DNA of 64,000 bases from Nitrosovibrio sp. Nv4 (GTDB taxonomy: Bacteria > Pseudomonadota > Gammaproteobacteria > Burkholderiales > Nitrosomonadaceae), in assembly GCF_900215485.1 (NCBI RefSeq), contig NZ_OCMZ01000001.1, positions 1,550,001 through 1,614,000 on the forward strand. Direction: 5' to 3'. Of this stretch, positions 63,901 through 64,000 are shown one piece after another. The notes beneath the pieces were generated by a model. That model was given only the letters and a program-made list of their open reading frames with translations, ran no database searches and was not told the origin of the DNA. The translations under genes and the position numbers were made by a program. Positions within the stretch are counted from its first letter, which is position 1. Each line of letters starts with the position of its first letter.

Positions 63901-64000
63901 TGACGTGACTGGAAATACTACATCGGGAATTTGACAATAAGTGCCGGAAAACGCGAATGGAGAGCTATTTGCTCGGATGAGATTGCCCGGGCTTGAAAAT

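Overview
The window looks like a chromosome segment from a betaproteobacterium, most likely a Nitrosomonadaceae ammonia oxidiser such as Nitrosospira. The basis is protein flavour and gene order: petABC directly followed by sspA-sspB, ubiJ-ubiB next to a Tim44-like gene, an ackA-xfp phosphoketolase pair, and a ppsR/ppsA divergon. No amo, hao or rRNA gene is present, so the genus is inference.

Positions 1-10154 (minus strand) hold an apparent eight-gene transcription unit. In order of transcription it encodes a TonB-dependent receptor, a MoeZ-like E1/rhodanese, a JAMM peptidase, a MoaD/ThiS-like sulfur carrier, a tandem CaiB/BaiF protein, an AMP-dependent acyl ligase, an acyl-CoA dehydrogenase and an MFS transporter that runs off the window. 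This combination (sulfur-carrier activation, carboxylate activation, export, outer-membrane uptake) resembles the pathways for thiocarboxylate siderophores such as pyridine-dithiocarboxylate and thioquinolobactin. It is the best candidate here for an undescribed natural-product system. Three tandem 17-bp repeats lie upstream of the receptor.

Positions 10.6-21.6 kb hold a CruF-like carotenoid protein, a large class A penicillin-binding protein, small membrane proteins, a secreted pentapeptide-repeat protein, a GH39 plus glucoamylase-like pair, a secreted beta/gamma-crystallin, a 134-bp tandem repeat, an alpha/beta hydrolase and a 2Fe-2S protein. A potABCD-type polyamine ABC transporter follows (21.7-25.7 kb), then ubiB, ubiJ and a Tim44-like gene (25.9-29.0 kb).

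Positions 29.4-42.4 kb are central carbon metabolism: universal stress protein, acetate kinase, phosphoketolase, a Tat-exported class V aminotransferase, PpsR and PEP synthase, then a short cis-prenyltransferase and an amidase followed by a 59-residue protein. A strong terminator closes this block.

Positions 42.5-47.9 kb are accessory DNA ending at tRNA-Thr(UGU). They contain a REP-associated transposase bounded by 25-bp inverted repeats, a 148-bp direct duplication leading into an AT-rich stand-alone reverse transcriptase, and two compact genes. The second of these is a putative AbiC-type abortive-infection protein. An attC-like element lies between the two, suggesting integron gene cassettes. 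The block reads as a small anti-phage/defence island.

Positions 47.9-64.0 kb return to core genes: sspB-sspA, petABC, yacG, a Nudix/ThiE fusion, a DUF815 ATPase, an EF-hand secreted protein, argJ, a TusA-like protein, an ADP-ribosylglycohydrolase, a Trm112-like protein, exbD-exbB, xseA, a DUF423 protein, a THUMP-type RNA methyltransferase and dsbB.
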